Assembly: GCF_014638005.1 (NCBI RefSeq)
Contig: NZ_BMFG01000002.1
Coordinates: 310,624 to 374,623 of the forward strand
Direction: 5' to 3'
Length of the DNA stretch: 64,000 nucleotides
Source of the DNA: Flavobacterium orientale
Lineage (GTDB): Bacteria > Bacteroidota > Bacteroidia > Flavobacteriales > Flavobacteriaceae
A program made the position numbers and the translations under genes. This document shows, piece by piece, positions 41,954 through 50,400 of the stretch. Under the pieces are notes generated by a model. The model made no database searches. It was not told the DNA's origin and saw nothing but the letters and a program-made list of their open reading frames with translations. Position 1 is the first letter of the stretch; the number at the start of each line of letters is the position of its first letter.

Positions 41954-43299
41954 TAGTTTTGTACTATATCATCCACATCTTTTACTTTATAAACTAAAGC
42001 TGCAGCGATTAAGAAACTGACACCGCTAGTTACTAAAGCAAAAATGGCATGATCATTATATAAATATTTAACAAGTAATCCTCCAATGAGGGCATTAATA
42101 ATCTGCGGAATTACGATAAAGAAATTGAAAATTCCCATGTAAACTCCCATTTTCTTAGGTTGGATAGATCCGGCAAGTATGGCATAAGGCATTGATAAAA
42201 TACTCGCCCAAGCAATTCCGACACAAATCATCGAAAAAATTAGTGCTTCTTTGTTTGGCATGAAGTACACAGATATTAAACCGATTCCACCAATAATTAA
42301 AGAAATTGCATGTGTTTTCTTTCGTCCAATTTGTTTCGCAATGTAAGGAAGTGTAAAAGCAAAAATCATCGAAACGAAATTGTAAACCCCAAAAAGAATA
42401 CCAACCCAATTTCCAGCGTCATCAAATAGTGGATTTTTTACATCATCTGATGCTAGTCCATAAATGTGTTGAGCAATCGCTGGAGTTGTAAATACCCACA
42501 TTCCGAAAAGTCCGAACCAAGAAAAGAATTGCACCATACTTAATTGACGCATGGTGGTTGGCATTTTAGCAAAATCTTCAAAAATGTCTAACAACCGTGC
42601 TGGTTTTTCATCACCAATAGCATCTTTATGAGCTTTTTCGTCAGTAAAATTTTCTAATTCTTGTGGCGAATATTCATGCGTAGTAATTACAGTCACTAAA
42701 ATTGTAATTATTAAAATAGCTGCACCAATAATAAAAGACCAAATTAAATCATTTGGAATTCCGCTTTCGGTTTCGCCTGTAACTCCAGCCCATCTTAAAA
42801 AAGAGGGTAGAATGGAACCGACAACAGCTCCCATTCCAATTAAAGCAGTTTGCACACTAAAACCTAGTGTTCTTTGATCAGTTCGAAGATTGTCTCCAAC
42901 CAAAGCACGAAAAGGCTCCATGGCAATGTTGAAAGAAACATCCATAATCATCAGCATTCCGGCACCTACCCATAGAGCAGGCAAAAAGGCGATGAAAATT
43001 TCAGACTGTGGCATTAAAATTAAACCAACCGATGCAAGAACAGCACCAAGTAAGAAAAACGGTTTTCTTCTTCCAAAGCGACCCCAAGTATTATCGCTAT
43101 AATGACCGATAATTGGTTGAACAATTAATCCAGTGAGTGGAGCAATAATCCAAAACCACGAAAGTTCGTGAACATCGGCACCAAATTTTTGAAGAATTCT
43201 ACTGGCATTTGCATTTTGAAGGGCAAAACCCATTTGTATCCCCAAGAAACCGAAACTCATGTTCCAAATTTCCCAGAAACTTAACTTACGCTTTTCCAT
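41953..43299 (-). CDS. MFS transporter, SLC45-like (probable maltose/maltodextrin uptake)
   Basis: A 448-residue major facilitator with about twelve helices. The motif GHYSDNTWGRFGRRKPFFLLGA between helices 2 and 3 (about residues 65-86) matches the glycoside/SLC45 subgroup of MFS sugar transporters. Located at the head of the maltose phosphorolysis operon, it is the best candidate for moving maltose across the inner membrane, probably with protons. A -7 box TATATTTG is upstream at 43396-43403. The leader between that box and the start codon contains two strong hairpins and an 18-mer shared with the susC leader. Confidence 0.9.
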   Translation of the reverse strand: MEKRKLSFWEIWNMSFGFLGIQMGFALQNANASRILQKFGADVHELSWFWIIAPLTGLIVQPIIGHYSDNTWGRFGRRKPFFLLGAVLASVGLILMPQSEIFIAFLPALWVGAGMLMIMDVSFNIAMEPFRALVGDNLRTDQRTLGFSVQTALIGMGAVVGSILPSFLRWAGVTGETESGIPNDLIWSFIIGAAILIITILVTVITTHEYSPQELENFTDEKAHKDAIGDEKPARLLDIFEDFAKMPTTMRQLSMVQFFSWFGLFGMWVFTTPAIAQHIYGLASDDVKNPLFDDAGNWVGILFGVYNFVSMIFAFTLPYIAKQIGRKKTHAISLIIGGIGLISVYFMPNKEALIFSMICVGIAWASILSMPYAILAGSIQPKKMGVYMGIFNFFIVIPQIINALIGGLLVKYLYNDHAIFALVTSGVSFLIAAALVYKVKDVDDIVQN

Positions 43300-43325
43300 T
43301 ATCGTAATTTATTGGTTAATAACAC

Positions 43326-43383
43326 GATAAGCGTTTAATGCTTATCAAAACTTGTGGGTTCGAAGTAAAATACAAGTTTTGAT
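43326..43383 (-). promoter_or_regulatory. two adjacent hairpins in the MFS leader
   Basis: Hairpin B has perfect 12-bp arms, ATCAAAACTTGT and ACAAGTTTTGAT, at 43344-43355 and 43372-43383. Hairpin A has arms GATAAGC and GCTTATC at 43326-43346. The two share three bases (43344-43346). They sit between the probable promoter and the start codon, without a T run that would make either a simple terminator. Confidence 0.65.
43359..43376 (+). promoter_or_regulatory. 18-mer TTCGAAGTAAAATACAAG, copy 1 (MFS leader)
   Basis: An exact match to the 18-mer at 44649-44666 upstream of susC. Relative to its gene this copy is in the reverse orientation. Confidence 0.65.
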
Positions 43384-43395
43384 TAATACTGGTTA

Positions 43396-43403
43396 CAAAT
43401 ATA
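43396..43403 (-). promoter_or_regulatory. -7 element of the MFS/maltose operon
   Basis: TATATTTG on the minus strand, 96 bases before the MFS start. A TTC lies at the -33 distance in place of TTG. Confidence 0.55.
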
Positions 43404-43455
43404 TATTTTTTTCTATTCGAAAAATTTATTAGGCTTAAATATTTTAGTAGAAAAT

Positions 43456-44475
43456 TTATTTTGTGGATTCTCTTTCCACCAGATGCGTTTCAATAACTTC
43501 AGTTTTAAATTGTTCGTCATCCCATTCATCACTCTCTAATCTTTCAATTAACATTTTAGCTGCTTTTTCACCCATTTTAATTCCGTTTTGGCTAACAGTA
43601 GTAATGCTGGGTGAAGCATATTTGGAGATAATTCCATCGGTAAATCCAATGACAGACATTTCTTCCGGAACTTTGATATTGTGTTTTGAAGCTGCTTTAA
43701 TTGCAGTTACTGCAAATAGTTCATTAACTGCAAAAACAGCATCAATTTTATTGTTTTTAATTAAATCTTCAATTAAATTTTCACAGTTGTCAATGTCTTC
43801 AATTTTTAATATCAGTTCATTGTTTACTTTTAAATCGTTAGTTTTTAATGCTTTAATGTAGCCGTCGGTTCTTAGTTTTCCAACACTAACGTAATCAACA
43901 GTTGTGATTAAGGCTATTTTTTTCATCCCTCTTTCAATCAAGGTTTGAACGGCATTAAAAGCGGCAAGATTGTCATCTATAATGACTTTGTCACATAAAA
44001 TATCATTAGTCACTCTGTCAAACATTACAACAGGCATTCCTTGGTTAATAATTTCCGTAATATGGTGAAAATCTCTTTTGAGTTGTGTTTCTTTTGACAA
44101 TGATAAAATAAAGCCATCTATACTGCCATTGGCCAACATTTCCATGTTAATTACTTCTTTGTCAAAAGATTCATCAGATAAACATACCATAACGTTGTAT
44201 CCGTTTTCATTGGCTAAATGTTCAATTCCGCTAATTACAGTAGCAAAAAAATGGTGTACAATTTCAGGAATTATTACTCCAATTGTTTTTGTTTTTTTGT
44301 TTTTTAAACTTAGAGCAATATTGTTTGGTTTGTAATTGTAAAGTTTGGCAAATGCTTGCACTTTTAATCGTGTGTCTTCGCTGATTTCAGTGCTGTCTTT
44401 TAGTGATTTTGAAACGGTTGAAATGGATACATCAAGTTCTTTGGCAATCTGTTTTAGAGTAACTTTTCTTTTCAT
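43456..44475 (-). CDS. LacI family transcriptional regulator
   Basis: A 339-residue LacI/GalR-type regulator. The helix-turn-helix and hinge are clear at residues 5-60 (TLKQIAKELDVSISTVSKSL, NIALSLKN), followed by a periplasmic-binding-protein-like sensor domain (TIGVIIPEIVHHFF from about 64). It is divergent from susC and adjacent to the maltose operon, so it should sense a maltose-like sugar or sugar phosphate and control both. A perfect LacI-type palindrome lies at 44578-44593 in the intergenic region. A degenerate TATCTTTA box upstream (44506-44513) could be its promoter. Repressor versus activator cannot be decided. Confidence 0.94.
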   Translation of the reverse strand: MKRKVTLKQIAKELDVSISTVSKSLKDSTEISEDTRLKVQAFAKLYNYKPNNIALSLKNKKTKTIGVIIPEIVHHFFATVISGIEHLANENGYNVMVCLSDESFDKEVINMEMLANGSIDGFILSLSKETQLKRDFHHITEIINQGMPVVMFDRVTNDILCDKVIIDDNLAAFNAVQTLIERGMKKIALITTVDYVSVGKLRTDGYIKALKTNDLKVNNELILKIEDIDNCENLIEDLIKNNKIDAVFAVNELFAVTAIKAASKHNIKVPEEMSVIGFTDGIISKYASPSITTVSQNGIKMGEKAAKMLIERLESDEWDDEQFKTEVIETHLVERESTK

Positions 44476-44577
44476 TATTGAAGGAGATAAATAGTAAATT
44501 TTGAATAAAGATAAATTTAATTTTTTGTAATCGGAATTTTAGTGGCAAAAAACTATGAATTATTAAAACTTTTCAAC

Positions 44578-44593
44578 ACGAAAACGTTTTCGT
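44578..44593. promoter_or_regulatory. LacI-family operator candidate
   Basis: ACGAAAACGTTTTCGT is a perfect 16-bp palindrome with the central AAnCGnTT core of LacI/CcpA-type operators. It lies between the divergent LacI-type gene and susC. A related core, AAGCGTTT, is found at 43329-43336 in the MFS leader. Confidence 0.75.
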
Positions 44594-44648
44594 TTCATTT
44601 TTAACAGCTGTTCACAAAAATTGTTTAAATTTTTACGTAAATTTAACA

Positions 44649-44666
44649 TTCGAAGTAAAATACAAG
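44649..44666 (+). promoter_or_regulatory. 18-mer TTCGAAGTAAAATACAAG, copy 2 (susC leader)
   Basis: Identical to 43359-43376. It lies 36 bases before the susC start, in the same orientation as susC. Confidence 0.65.
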
Positions 44667-44702
44667 CACATAAAAAACACAATTTTAACCTAAACAAACT
44701 GT

Positions 44703-47660
44703 ATGAAAACAATTTATAAAAAGTTGTTCATTGCGTTACTTCTGCTGCCAATTACAATGTTGGCTCAGAGCACTTTAACAGGAAATGTGTCGGATAAAAC
44801 ATCTGAACTGCCTTTGCCCGGTGTTAACGTAATTATTAAAGGTACCACAAATGGTACTATTACTGATTTTGATGGAAATTTTACACTATCAAATCTAAAA
44901 AGTGGAGATGTAATTGAATTTTCTTATGTAGGATTCAAAACTTTGGATGTTACATTTAGTAATCAAAGAAGCATTCAAATTTCTCTAGAAGAAGATAATG
45001 CACAACTTGATGAAGTAGTGCTTATAGGTTATGGAACTGTAAAGAAAAGAGATGCAACCGGTTCCGTGACTCAAATTTCAGCAGAAGATTTTAATAAAGG
45101 AGCTAATGTGACCGCTGAAAACTTACTTAATGGTAAAGTGGCAGGTGTAACCATTAACACAAGTGGAGCTCCCGGTTCAGGTTCTGAGATTAGAATTCGT
45201 GGAGGTTCTTCATTATTAGCTTCAAACGACCCTTTAATTGTAATTGACGGATTACCGATAGATAATAATGGCGTTGCAGGGGCTACTTCTATTTTGTCTT
45301 CAATAAATCCAAATGACATTGAGTCATTTTCTATTTTAAAAGATGCTTCAGCTACAGCAATTTATGGATCTAGAGCTTCCAATGGAGTTATCATCATAAA
45401 TACTAAGAGAGGTTCAAAGAAACTTCAAGTTGACTATAATTTTCAATATGGTTCCGGAAGAAATGTTGGAGAAATTGATGTTTTTTCTGCTGATCGCTAC
45501 AGAGATTTAGTTGCAGGAACTTTTGACGAGAATGGTAATCAACTAACACCTGGTGTCGGTACACCTGCACAAGTTGCTTTGTTGGGGGATGCAAATACTA
45601 ATTGGCAAAAAGCAATATACAGAAGAACAGATTTTGTTGATAATAATTTATCTATTAAAGGAAACTTATTTGGAGCAATTCCAACAAGGTTATCAATTGG
45701 AAATACTTATCAAGAAGGTCTTCGTTTGACAAATGAGTTTACAAGAAATTCGGTTTCGTTGAATTTGTCACCTAGTTTTTTTGAGAATCATCTAAAGTTG
45801 AGAATTTCAGCTAATTATACCAATCAACGTAATCGTTTTGCCGATGGTGTTGAGGGATCTGCTATTCGTTTTGATCCTACGCAACCTATTTATGATGAAA
45901 ACTCACCTTATGATGGCTTCTTTGAGTATTATAATCCAAGTTTACCAGGGAATCCATTCTTGAATCCTTCTACAGGAAATCCAGTTGCTCAATTGTTGCA
46001 AACTAACGATAGAGGCTTAAACAATAGATTGTTTGGAAATTTTGAAATTGATTATAAATTTCATTTTTTACCTGAATTAAGAGCCGTTGTAAATTTTGGT
46101 TATGATAATAATGATGGAGAGAGAAGTAGAACCAGATCGACAAATGCAAGATCAGGTTTTCAAAATAACAACATTTCATTAGGAACTAAGTTTAGTGAAA
46201 ACAACCAAAGGATAAACAAGCTTTTAGACTTCTATTTTATTTATAATAAAAAATTCGGCAATTTAGATTTTGAAGGAACTGCGGGTTATTCTTATCAAAA
46301 GTTTGAAAATTCAGGCCAAGCAGGTTTTGAGGCAACTGATCCAACTGACGAACGAAGATATTATGTTGATACAGATGTAGTTCTTTTGGGATATTTTGGA
46401 AGAGCAAATTTCAATCTTCATGATAAATACTTGTTAACTTTATCTTATAGAAGAGACGGTACTTCTCGTTTTGGTCCTGATAATCGATGGGGCAATTTCC
46501 CTGCTGCAGCTTTAGGTTGGAAAATCAAAGAAGATTTTTTTAAAGACTCTACCGTATTATCTGATTTAAAGTTACGTGTTGGTTGGGGTATAACAGGTCA
46601 GCAATCCATTGATAATCCTTCTTTTTACCAATCAATTTATAATTTAGGAGATGCAAATTCACAGTATATAATTGGTGGTCAACCTGTTAATGTTGGAGTT
46701 CCTAGTGCTTTTGGTCCGTTAAAATGGGAAGAAACAACTACCTATAATGTTGGTCTAGATTATGGTTTTTATGAGAATAGATTGAATGGTTCCTTAGATT
46801 TTTTTTATAAATTATCACAAGATTTATTTCAAATTGGTCCATTTGCAGACGGAAGTAATTTTTCAAATCAAGGGCCACAAAACGTTGGTGATATGAGTTC
46901 AAAAGGTGTTGAATTTTCTATCAATTATGATGTTTTTAGATCTGAAGATTTTAATTGGAACATAGGTTTTAACGCAACTAAGTTTGAGAGACGAATTGAG
47001 AAAATTGCTTTAGGCTCACCTTTATTTACTGGTCAATCAGGTGCCGGAACCGGAGGAACATCACAAATACTTCAAGAGGGATTTACGCCATTTTCATTTT
47101 TTGTTTACAAACAATTGTATGATTCTACCGGAGCAGCAATTGAAGGTGCTTTCGCAGATTTGAATGGCGACGGTATAATTAATGGCGACGATAGATATAT
47201 CTACAAAAACCCAGATCCGGACTTATTGTTAGGATTTAATTCTAATTTAAATTACAAAAATTTTGATTTTGCATTCAATCTTAGAGCTAGTATTGGCAAT
47301 AGGGTTTTAAATGCTGTTGAATCAACTCGTTCTTATTATGCCTTAATTCAAAATGGTGTTTTAGAAAATATTTCAACAAATGTTTTGAACACAAATTTTG
47401 TGGAACAAAATGGAGAAAATGTATTGTCTGATATGTATGTTGAAAATGCATCTTTCTTAAGAATGGATTATGTGACCTTAGGCTACACATTCCCTAAATG
47501 GTTAGACGGAAATGCTTCTCTACGTTTATTTACCGGAGTTCAAAATGCATTTGTTATAACAAAATATGGAGGTCTAGATCCTGAAGTTACAGGAGGTTTT
47601 GATAATACAATTTATCCAAGACAAAGACAATTTTTGTTTGGAGCTAACGTAAAATTTTAA
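44703..47660 (+). CDS. susC: SusC/RagA family TonB-linked outer membrane protein
   Basis: A 985-residue TonB-dependent transporter that imports oligosaccharides across the outer membrane together with SusD. After a signal peptide (cleavage after LAQS), a CarboxypepD_reg-like domain spans residues about 23-98, then the SusC hallmark LDEVVLIGYGTVKKRDATGS (about 102-121), the plug domain with SFSILKDASATAIYGSRASNG, and the beta-barrel ending in a terminal Phe. Its substrate is inferred as maltodextrin from the flanking amylases. susD begins 11 bases downstream. The LacI operator and the shared 18-mer lie in its upstream region. Confidence 0.96.
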   Translation: MKTIYKKLFIALLLLPITMLAQSTLTGNVSDKTSELPLPGVNVIIKGTTNGTITDFDGNFTLSNLKSGDVIEFSYVGFKTLDVTFSNQRSIQISLEEDNAQLDEVVLIGYGTVKKRDATGSVTQISAEDFNKGANVTAENLLNGKVAGVTINTSGAPGSGSEIRIRGGSSLLASNDPLIVIDGLPIDNNGVAGATSILSSINPNDIESFSILKDASATAIYGSRASNGVIIINTKRGSKKLQVDYNFQYGSGRNVGEIDVFSADRYRDLVAGTFDENGNQLTPGVGTPAQVALLGDANTNWQKAIYRRTDFVDNNLSIKGNLFGAIPTRLSIGNTYQEGLRLTNEFTRNSVSLNLSPSFFENHLKLRISANYTNQRNRFADGVEGSAIRFDPTQPIYDENSPYDGFFEYYNPSLPGNPFLNPSTGNPVAQLLQTNDRGLNNRLFGNFEIDYKFHFLPELRAVVNFGYDNNDGERSRTRSTNARSGFQNNNISLGTKFSENNQRINKLLDFYFIYNKKFGNLDFEGTAGYSYQKFENSGQAGFEATDPTDERRYYVDTDVVLLGYFGRANFNLHDKYLLTLSYRRDGTSRFGPDNRWGNFPAAALGWKIKEDFFKDSTVLSDLKLRVGWGITGQQSIDNPSFYQSIYNLGDANSQYIIGGQPVNVGVPSAFGPLKWEETTTYNVGLDYGFYENRLNGSLDFFYKLSQDLFQIGPFADGSNFSNQGPQNVGDMSSKGVEFSINYDVFRSEDFNWNIGFNATKFERRIEKIALGSPLFTGQSGAGTGGTSQILQEGFTPFSFFVYKQLYDSTGAAIEGAFADLNGDGIINGDDRYIYKNPDPDLLLGFNSNLNYKNFDFAFNLRASIGNRVLNAVESTRSYYALIQNGVLENISTNVLNTNFVEQNGENVLSDMYVENASFLRMDYVTLGYTFPKWLDGNASLRLFTGVQNAFVITKYGGLDPEVTGGFDNTIYPRQRQFLFGANVKF

Positions 47661-47671
47661 AAATAAAAACT

Positions 47672-49261
47672 ATGAAAAAAATTAAAATCTTATCCTTATT
47701 AGGTTTTGCATTTTTTATGCAATCTTGTGAAGATGATTTAAACGTTGTTCCTGAAGATCCTAATCAGATTTCGGTTGAACAGTTTTATTCACAAGACGGA
47801 GCCTATACTCAAGCCATTGCAGGTGTTTATGGCAACTTGTCTTTGACAGGAACATTAGGGCCTGATAATTCTAACATTGGTGGCGTTGATGCAGGTACCA
47901 GTCAATACGGACGTGTATTATGGTATTTACAAAACTTATCGACAGATGAAGTAATCTGGAGTTATGAAAATGATCCAGGGACCAGAGAAATTCAAAGAAA
48001 TATTTGGAATTCATCAAATCCTGTTATTCGTGGAATGTTTAGTAGAGCCATGTTTCAAGTTGCTTTAGCTAATGAATTCTTAAGACAGTCAACAGCTGAT
48101 AAGTTAAACTCAAGAGGAATTACCGGTGCACAAACACTATCAGAAATTGAAGAGTACAGAAACGAAGCTCGTGCTCTAAGAGCGTTATCTTATTATCATC
48201 TATTAGATTTGTTTGGAAAAGCTCCATTTAATACTGAAGATGATGTTGTAGGAGTAGCAGGGCCAGAGTATAATGCACAACAATTATTTGATTTTGTTGA
48301 AGCTGAGTTGACAACAATTTTGCCAAATTTAAAACCTGCAGGAACAAATATTGACGGTAGACTTGATCAAGGTTTTGCCAGAATGGTCTTAGCTAAATTG
48401 TATTTAAATGCTGAAGTTTATATCGGACAAAACAGATATAACGACTGTGCTGATCAATGTATTGCTATCATTGGATCTGGATATTCATTAGCAACAAATT
48501 ATTTGAATAATTTTAATGCTGATAACAACACATCTCCAGAAGCAATTTTCTATATTCAAGCTGACGGATTAGTTACTCAAAATTATGGACCTACAACCGT
48601 TATGATTAATGGTCAAGTTGGATCGATTGAAAGTAATGGTAATCAATTTGGCGTAGGAGGATGGGGTGGTGCACTCCGTTTGAGAAAACAATTTGTGCAA
48701 AAATTTGATGGGAATGAATTTAATAATGATGTAAGAAATACTATAATTTCGGGTGTTCGTGACATAGAAATTACGGATATTGCCAATAGAGATCAAGGCT
48801 ATATATTAGCTAAGTTTTCTAATATATCTTCTGCAGGAGTTCCCGGTATAAGTACCACTTTCGTTGATACAGATTTTCCAATGTTTCGTTTAGCTGATGT
48901 CTATTTGATGTATGCTGAATGTGCTTTAAGAGGAGCATCCAGTGCTACTTTACCTCAAGCTGTAACCTATGTAAACGCACTAAGAGAGCGAGCAAATAAC
49001 GGGTCTCAAATCGGAAACATTTCTCAATCGAACTTAACATTAGATTTTATTATTGATGAAAGATCAAGAGAATTGCACTGGGAAGGTCACAGAAGACAAG
49101 ATTTAATTCGATTCAATAGATATACAGGAGGCAATTATAATTGGGCATGGAAAGGTAACGGTAGCAATGGTGTTTCAATTCCAAGCTTTTTGAAACTCTA
49201 TCCTATACCTCAAGCTTCTTTAGCATCAAATCCAAATTTAACTCAAAATCCAGGTTATTAA
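47672..49261 (+). CDS. susD: SusD/RagB family nutrient-binding lipoprotein
   Basis: A 529-residue surface lipoprotein (lipobox MQSC, Cys19) that binds glycans and acts as the lid of SusC. The TPR-type helices with YRNEARALRALSYYHLLDLFG near residues 170-190 are the SusD signature, and the C-terminal part has DERSRELHWEGHRRQDLIRF near 457-476. Its position right after susC and before susE is the standard order. Binding of alpha-glucans is inferred from the locus. Confidence 0.96.
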   Translation: MKKIKILSLLGFAFFMQSCEDDLNVVPEDPNQISVEQFYSQDGAYTQAIAGVYGNLSLTGTLGPDNSNIGGVDAGTSQYGRVLWYLQNLSTDEVIWSYENDPGTREIQRNIWNSSNPVIRGMFSRAMFQVALANEFLRQSTADKLNSRGITGAQTLSEIEEYRNEARALRALSYYHLLDLFGKAPFNTEDDVVGVAGPEYNAQQLFDFVEAELTTILPNLKPAGTNIDGRLDQGFARMVLAKLYLNAEVYIGQNRYNDCADQCIAIIGSGYSLATNYLNNFNADNNTSPEAIFYIQADGLVTQNYGPTTVMINGQVGSIESNGNQFGVGGWGGALRLRKQFVQKFDGNEFNNDVRNTIISGVRDIEITDIANRDQGYILAKFSNISSAGVPGISTTFVDTDFPMFRLADVYLMYAECALRGASSATLPQAVTYVNALRERANNGSQIGNISQSNLTLDFIIDERSRELHWEGHRRQDLIRFNRYTGGNYNWAWKGNGSNGVSIPSFLKLYPIPQASLASNPNLTQNPGY

Positions 49262-49288
49262 TACCTATTAACACTAATTATATTAAAC

Positions 49289-50332
49289 ATGAAAAATACA
49301 TTTAAATTACTATTAGCTACCATTCTATTTTCAGGATTGTGGTCATGTGAAGATGAGCAAGATCTTATGTTCTTAACTCCTCCCGCAAGTTTTGATATTT
49401 TAACACCGGATGCTGGTACTGCAGTTGAATTAACACCCGGTTTACAAAATAATCCTGCTTTAACAGTAACATGGTCTGCTGCAGATTATGATACTCCAAC
49501 AGCGGTTACCTATGATGTTGAAATTTCTAAATCAGGAAATGATTTTGAAACATTTATTTTAGCTGCAAGTACTTCAAACACAAACGTTACTTGGAGTGTT
49601 TCTGAATTGAATGCTGCAGCGGGTGCGGCTGGCTTAACTCCTTTTGTTGAAGAAGGATTGGATATAAGAATTAAATCAACAACAGGAACTGTTGATTCTC
49701 AGCCAGTTTACTCTAATGTTGTTACTGTTTTGGTAACAACTTACACTACAGAATTACCTAAAATTGCAGTTCCCGGAAATCACCAAGGTTGGAATCCACC
49801 TACTGCTCCAAGGTTAGCTGCTTCTGGATTTGGTCAAACAGACTATGATGGATATGTTTGGTTAGATGGCGGATACAAATTTTTAGGTCCAGATGCAGCA
49901 GGTAATTTCAATTGGGGTAACACAGATTGGGGAGACGACGGGTCTTTTTCAGGAATTCTTGTTGAAACAGGTGAATCAGATTGTCAAGCTACTGCAGGTT
50001 ATTATAGAGTACAAGCAAATACTACAACTTTAACCTATTCTACTACTGTAACAGTATGGGGTATTGTTGGAGCTGCAACTCCAGGAGGTTGGGACAATAG
50101 TACTGCTCTAACATACAACCAAACTTCCGGTAAATGGGAAGGGGTTGTTGCAATGACTGCAGGAGGTTATAAATTTAGAGCTAACAATGCTTGGACACTT
50201 AATCTAGGAGGAAGTACTGAAAGTTTAAATTATGATGGACCAGATTTAATTTTGGATGTAGCCGGAACTTATTTAGTAAAACTTGATTTAAGTAATCCGC
50301 GTGCTTATTCTTATGAGCTTATTGCTCAATAA
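49289..50332 (+). CDS. susE: SusE/SusF-like outer membrane starch-binding lipoprotein
   Basis: A 347-residue lipoprotein (lipobox LWSC, Cys20). The N-terminal immunoglobulin-like SusE domain (PASFDILTPDAGTAVELTPG onward, with LTVTWSAADYDTPTAVTYDVEI) is followed by two carbohydrate-binding-like modules, the first starting near VPGNHQGWNPP (about residue 165) and the second near VWGIVGAATPGGWDN (about 252). The repeated aromatic GW and YKF positions fit surface starch binding. It lies third in the sus operon. A terminator-like hairpin follows before the amylase gene, so downstream expression may be reduced. Confidence 0.9.
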   Translation: MKNTFKLLLATILFSGLWSCEDEQDLMFLTPPASFDILTPDAGTAVELTPGLQNNPALTVTWSAADYDTPTAVTYDVEISKSGNDFETFILAASTSNTNVTWSVSELNAAAGAAGLTPFVEEGLDIRIKSTTGTVDSQPVYSNVVTVLVTTYTTELPKIAVPGNHQGWNPPTAPRLAASGFGQTDYDGYVWLDGGYKFLGPDAAGNFNWGNTDWGDDGSFSGILVETGESDCQATAGYYRVQANTTTLTYSTTVTVWGIVGAATPGGWDNSTALTYNQTSGKWEGVVAMTAGGYKFRANNAWTLNLGGSTESLNYDGPDLILDVAGTYLVKLDLSNPRAYSYELIAQ

Positions 50333-50353
50333 TTATTAATCAATTTAAATAAG

Positions 50354-50382
50354 CGGGCTGTAATCCTTCAGCCCGTTTTTTT
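50354..50382 (+). terminator. hairpin with T run between susE and the secreted amylase gene
   Basis: CGGGCTG / CAGCCCG stem followed by seven T residues. It looks like a genuine intrinsic terminator placed within the sus gene run. Confidence 0.8.
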
Positions 50383-50400
50383 AAATTAAAATTTTTTGCT

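Noticed and set aside
43463..43861. 132-codon plus-strand frame within the LacI-type gene
   Set aside because: Antisense to a complete regulator gene; Ser/Leu-rich composition is what a reversed coding strand produces.
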